A stretch of DNA of 6,594 bases, taken from Bacillota bacterium (GTDB lineage: Bacteria > Bacillota > Clostridia > Christensenellales > Aristaeellaceae). A model generated the notes under the pieces. It saw only the letters and a program-made list of their open reading frames with translations. It ran no database searches and was not told the origin of the DNA. Of this stretch, positions 5,350 to 6,594 are shown in pieces. Numbering within the stretch: the first letter of the stretch is position 1; each line of letters begins with the position of its first letter. The stretch is from positions 1 to 6,594 of the forward strand of contig JAEVZE010000284.1 in the NCBI GenBank assembly GCA_023392395.1, given 5' to 3'. The position numbers and the translations under genes were made by a program.

Positions 5350-5366
5350 ACGCGCGCGGCGCGCGT
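5350..5366. repeat. GC-rich perfect dyad between trmL and the small membrane gene
   Basis: ACGCGCGC-G-GCGCGCGT is an 8-bp inverted repeat around a single base. As RNA it would form a tight hairpin about 17 bases after the trmL stop. No T run follows on either strand, so it is not a standard terminator. It may mark a processing or attenuation site, or just be CG-repeat sequence. Confidence 0.4.
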
Positions 5367-5382
5367 TTGGATGCAGATTTCC

Positions 5383-5895
5383 CTAAATATAATCCCGCCA
5401 CTCCGGTCCTTCGGGAGTCTGGGTCAGATGGCCCTCCCCCAAGAGGCCTGGAAAGCCCTGCTGCCTCAGCGCCTCGTACACGACCACCGCCACCGAATTG
5501 GCCAGGTTCAAGCTCCTCGCGCCCTCCCGCATCGGGATGCGCACGCATTGGTCATAATGCTCGGCCAGCAGTTCCTCCGGCAGGCCCCGGGTCTCCCGGC
5601 CGAACACCAGAAAGTCATCCGGGCCGTAGACCACGCCCGCGTAGTCCCGGGGCGCCTTGGTGGTGGCAAAGTGCAGAACCGCGCCGGGATGCGCCGCCGT
5701 AAACGCCGCCCAGGAGGGGTAGCGGGTGAGTTGCATCATGTGCCAGTAGTCGAGGCCCGCGCGCTTCAGGTACTTGTCGTCCAGGCTGAAGCCCAGCGGC
5801 TCGATCAGGTGCAGTGACGCGCCCGTCGCCGCGCAGGTACGTGCGATGTTGCCGGTGTTCTGCGGGATCTCCGGGTTGACCAGCACAACGTGCAT
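5383..5895 (-). CDS. trmL: tRNA (cytidine/uridine-34 2'-O)-methyltransferase TrmL
   Basis: TrmL is a SPOUT-class enzyme that uses S-adenosylmethionine to methylate the 2'-O of the wobble base in certain tRNA-Leu species. This 170-residue protein is of normal minimal length. It carries all three SPOUT motifs: NPEIPQNTGNIARTC at residues 7-21, FLVFGRETRGLPEELL at about 95-110, and RIPM...RSLNLANSVAVVVYEALRQ at about 119-145, which form the trefoil knot and cofactor pocket. YWHMMQL in the middle is also typical. The ATG at 5895 shares its first base with the upstream stop (TGATG), so translation is probably coupled; a GTG at 5898 directly before it is possible. The ribosome site is weak, which fits coupling to the HAD gene. 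Confidence 0.95.
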   Translation of the reverse strand: MHVVLVNPEIPQNTGNIARTCAATGASLHLIEPLGFSLDDKYLKRAGLDYWHMMQLTRYPSWAAFTAAHPGAVLHFATTKAPRDYAGVVYGPDDFLVFGRETRGLPEELLAEHYDQCVRIPMREGARSLNLANSVAVVVYEALRQQGFPGLLGEGHLTQTPEGPEWRDYI

Positions 5896-6594
5896 CACGG
5901 TCCGTCACCGCCCAGAATCAGCGTACGAAGCGCCTGACCGACGCCCGACTGGTCGTGGTGGGGCGCGATGTGCCTAGCGAGCGCCTTGAGCGGCTCGATC
6001 GCGTTTTCCATCGCCACCGGCACCCCTGCGCTTTGGAACATGTCAATGTCGTTCAGGTTGTCCCCGAAGGCCATGACCTCCGCCTTTTTCAGCCCCAGCG
6101 CCTTCGTCAGGTCGCGCAGCGCCAGGCCTTTGCCCGCGCCGGGCCGTAGAATCTCTACGTTGTCAAACCAGGACGAAGAGAGGCTGGAGGGCGTCAGGCG
6201 GAGTTTCTCCTTGATCGCGTCCAGCCGCGCGGTATCGGGCGTAAAGGCGACAAACTTATGCACGTGGGCGAGCCCTTGCGAAACGGTCAGCGCCGGGTCA
6301 TCCACCACGTCGATCAGCGCGGGCTCCTTTTTCTCGTCCCACTTGAGGGCGTTGGTGCCGCGGTTCCACTCGCCCGCGGCCGCGTTGCACTTGAACAGCC
6401 GCCCGGGGTTGTAGACGATGAAGTAGATGCCGCTGTCCAGCAGGAGGTCGTACACCGTTCGGGCCAGCGCCGGGTCAAACGGATAGTCCGAAAGCATCGG
6501 GCCGTTGGGTGTCAGATCCACCCTGGCTCCGTTGGAGGAGATGATGGGGCTTGAAAGCCCCACCTCCAGCGCCATCCTGCGCAGCGATTCGAAA
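5895..6594 (-). CDS. Cof-type HAD-family sugar-phosphate phosphatase, C-terminal part, cut by window edge
   Basis: This is the last 232 residues of a Cof/YxeH-type haloacid dehalogenase hydrolase, which usually dephosphorylates small phosphorylated metabolites in the cytosol. Visible parts are the ISSNGARV strand at the start of the cap region, the cap domain, the motif III lysine region (PGAGKGLALRDL) and motif IV, FGDNLNDIDMF, whose Asp residues bind magnesium. The nucleophile motif DxDGT and motif II would lie beyond base 6594. The frame is open to the window edge (residues FESLRR precede the first Met), so the ATG at 6575 is not the true start. It ends in a TGATG junction with trmL. The specific substrate cannot be inferred. 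Confidence 0.93.
   Translation of the reverse strand, partial: FESLRRMALEVGLSSPIISSNGARVDLTPNGPMLSDYPFDPALARTVYDLLLDSGIYFIVYNPGRLFKCNAAAGEWNRGTNALKWDEKKEPALIDVVDDPALTVSQGLAHVHKFVAFTPDTARLDAIKEKLRLTPSSLSSSWFDNVEILRPGAGKGLALRDLTKALGLKKAEVMAFGDNLNDIDMFQSAGVPVAMENAIEPLKALARHIAPHHDQSGVGQALRTLILGGDGP

Noticed and set aside
5371..5817. 148-codon open frame on the plus strand
   Set aside because: It is antisense to trmL, whose three SPOUT motifs are intact.
1..6594. tRNA, rRNA, CRISPR array, prophage or transposase genes
   Set aside because: None was seen; no spaced identical repeats and no transposase or integrase motifs on either strand.

Overview
The window reads as a chromosomal segment of a GC-rich member of the Bacillota, probably class Clostridia. 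This is inferred from the dcw-cluster start (mraZ, an ftsL-like gene, a class B PBP), strong GGAGG-type ribosome sites, frequent GTG/TTG starts and clostridial-type protein families. No species can be named from the sequence alone. Every supported gene lies on the minus strand, so transcription runs from base 6594 towards base 1. Long plus-strand frames are antisense shadows in GC-rich DNA.

In transcription order, the first group is a partial Cof-type HAD phosphatase (entering at the right edge), trmL (tRNA wobble-position 2'-O-methyltransferase, joined by a TGATG overlap) and a 78-residue single-pass membrane protein. Two bases after that last stop begins a 146-bp intergenic element with imperfect terminal inverted repeats, followed by an intrinsic terminator. 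A fresh promoter then drives three tightly coupled genes: a canonical family 4 uracil-DNA glycosylase with all four Fe-S cysteines, a paralogous glycosylase that has lost those cysteines, and a GNAT-like protein. Both junctions are ATGA overlaps. After a 152-bp spacer with a probable promoter come a double zinc-ribbon protein with a very acidic tail and, overlapping its 3' end, a COG1768-type metallophosphoesterase; a UUCG-loop terminator closes this unit.

The left end is the start of the division and cell-wall cluster: an mraZ promoter buried in five GTGGN boxes at exact 10-bp spacing (the expected MraZ autoregulatory operator), mraZ, an FtsL-like bitopic protein, and the first 96 residues of a PBP2B/SpoVD-type penicillin-binding protein. 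The 16S rRNA methyltransferase gene rsmH (mraW), normally between mraZ and ftsL, is absent here.

Most genes belong to recognised families. The points most worth a second look are the cluster-less UDG paralog coupled to the Fe-S UDG, the inverted-repeat element, the five-box mraZ operator and the missing rsmH.
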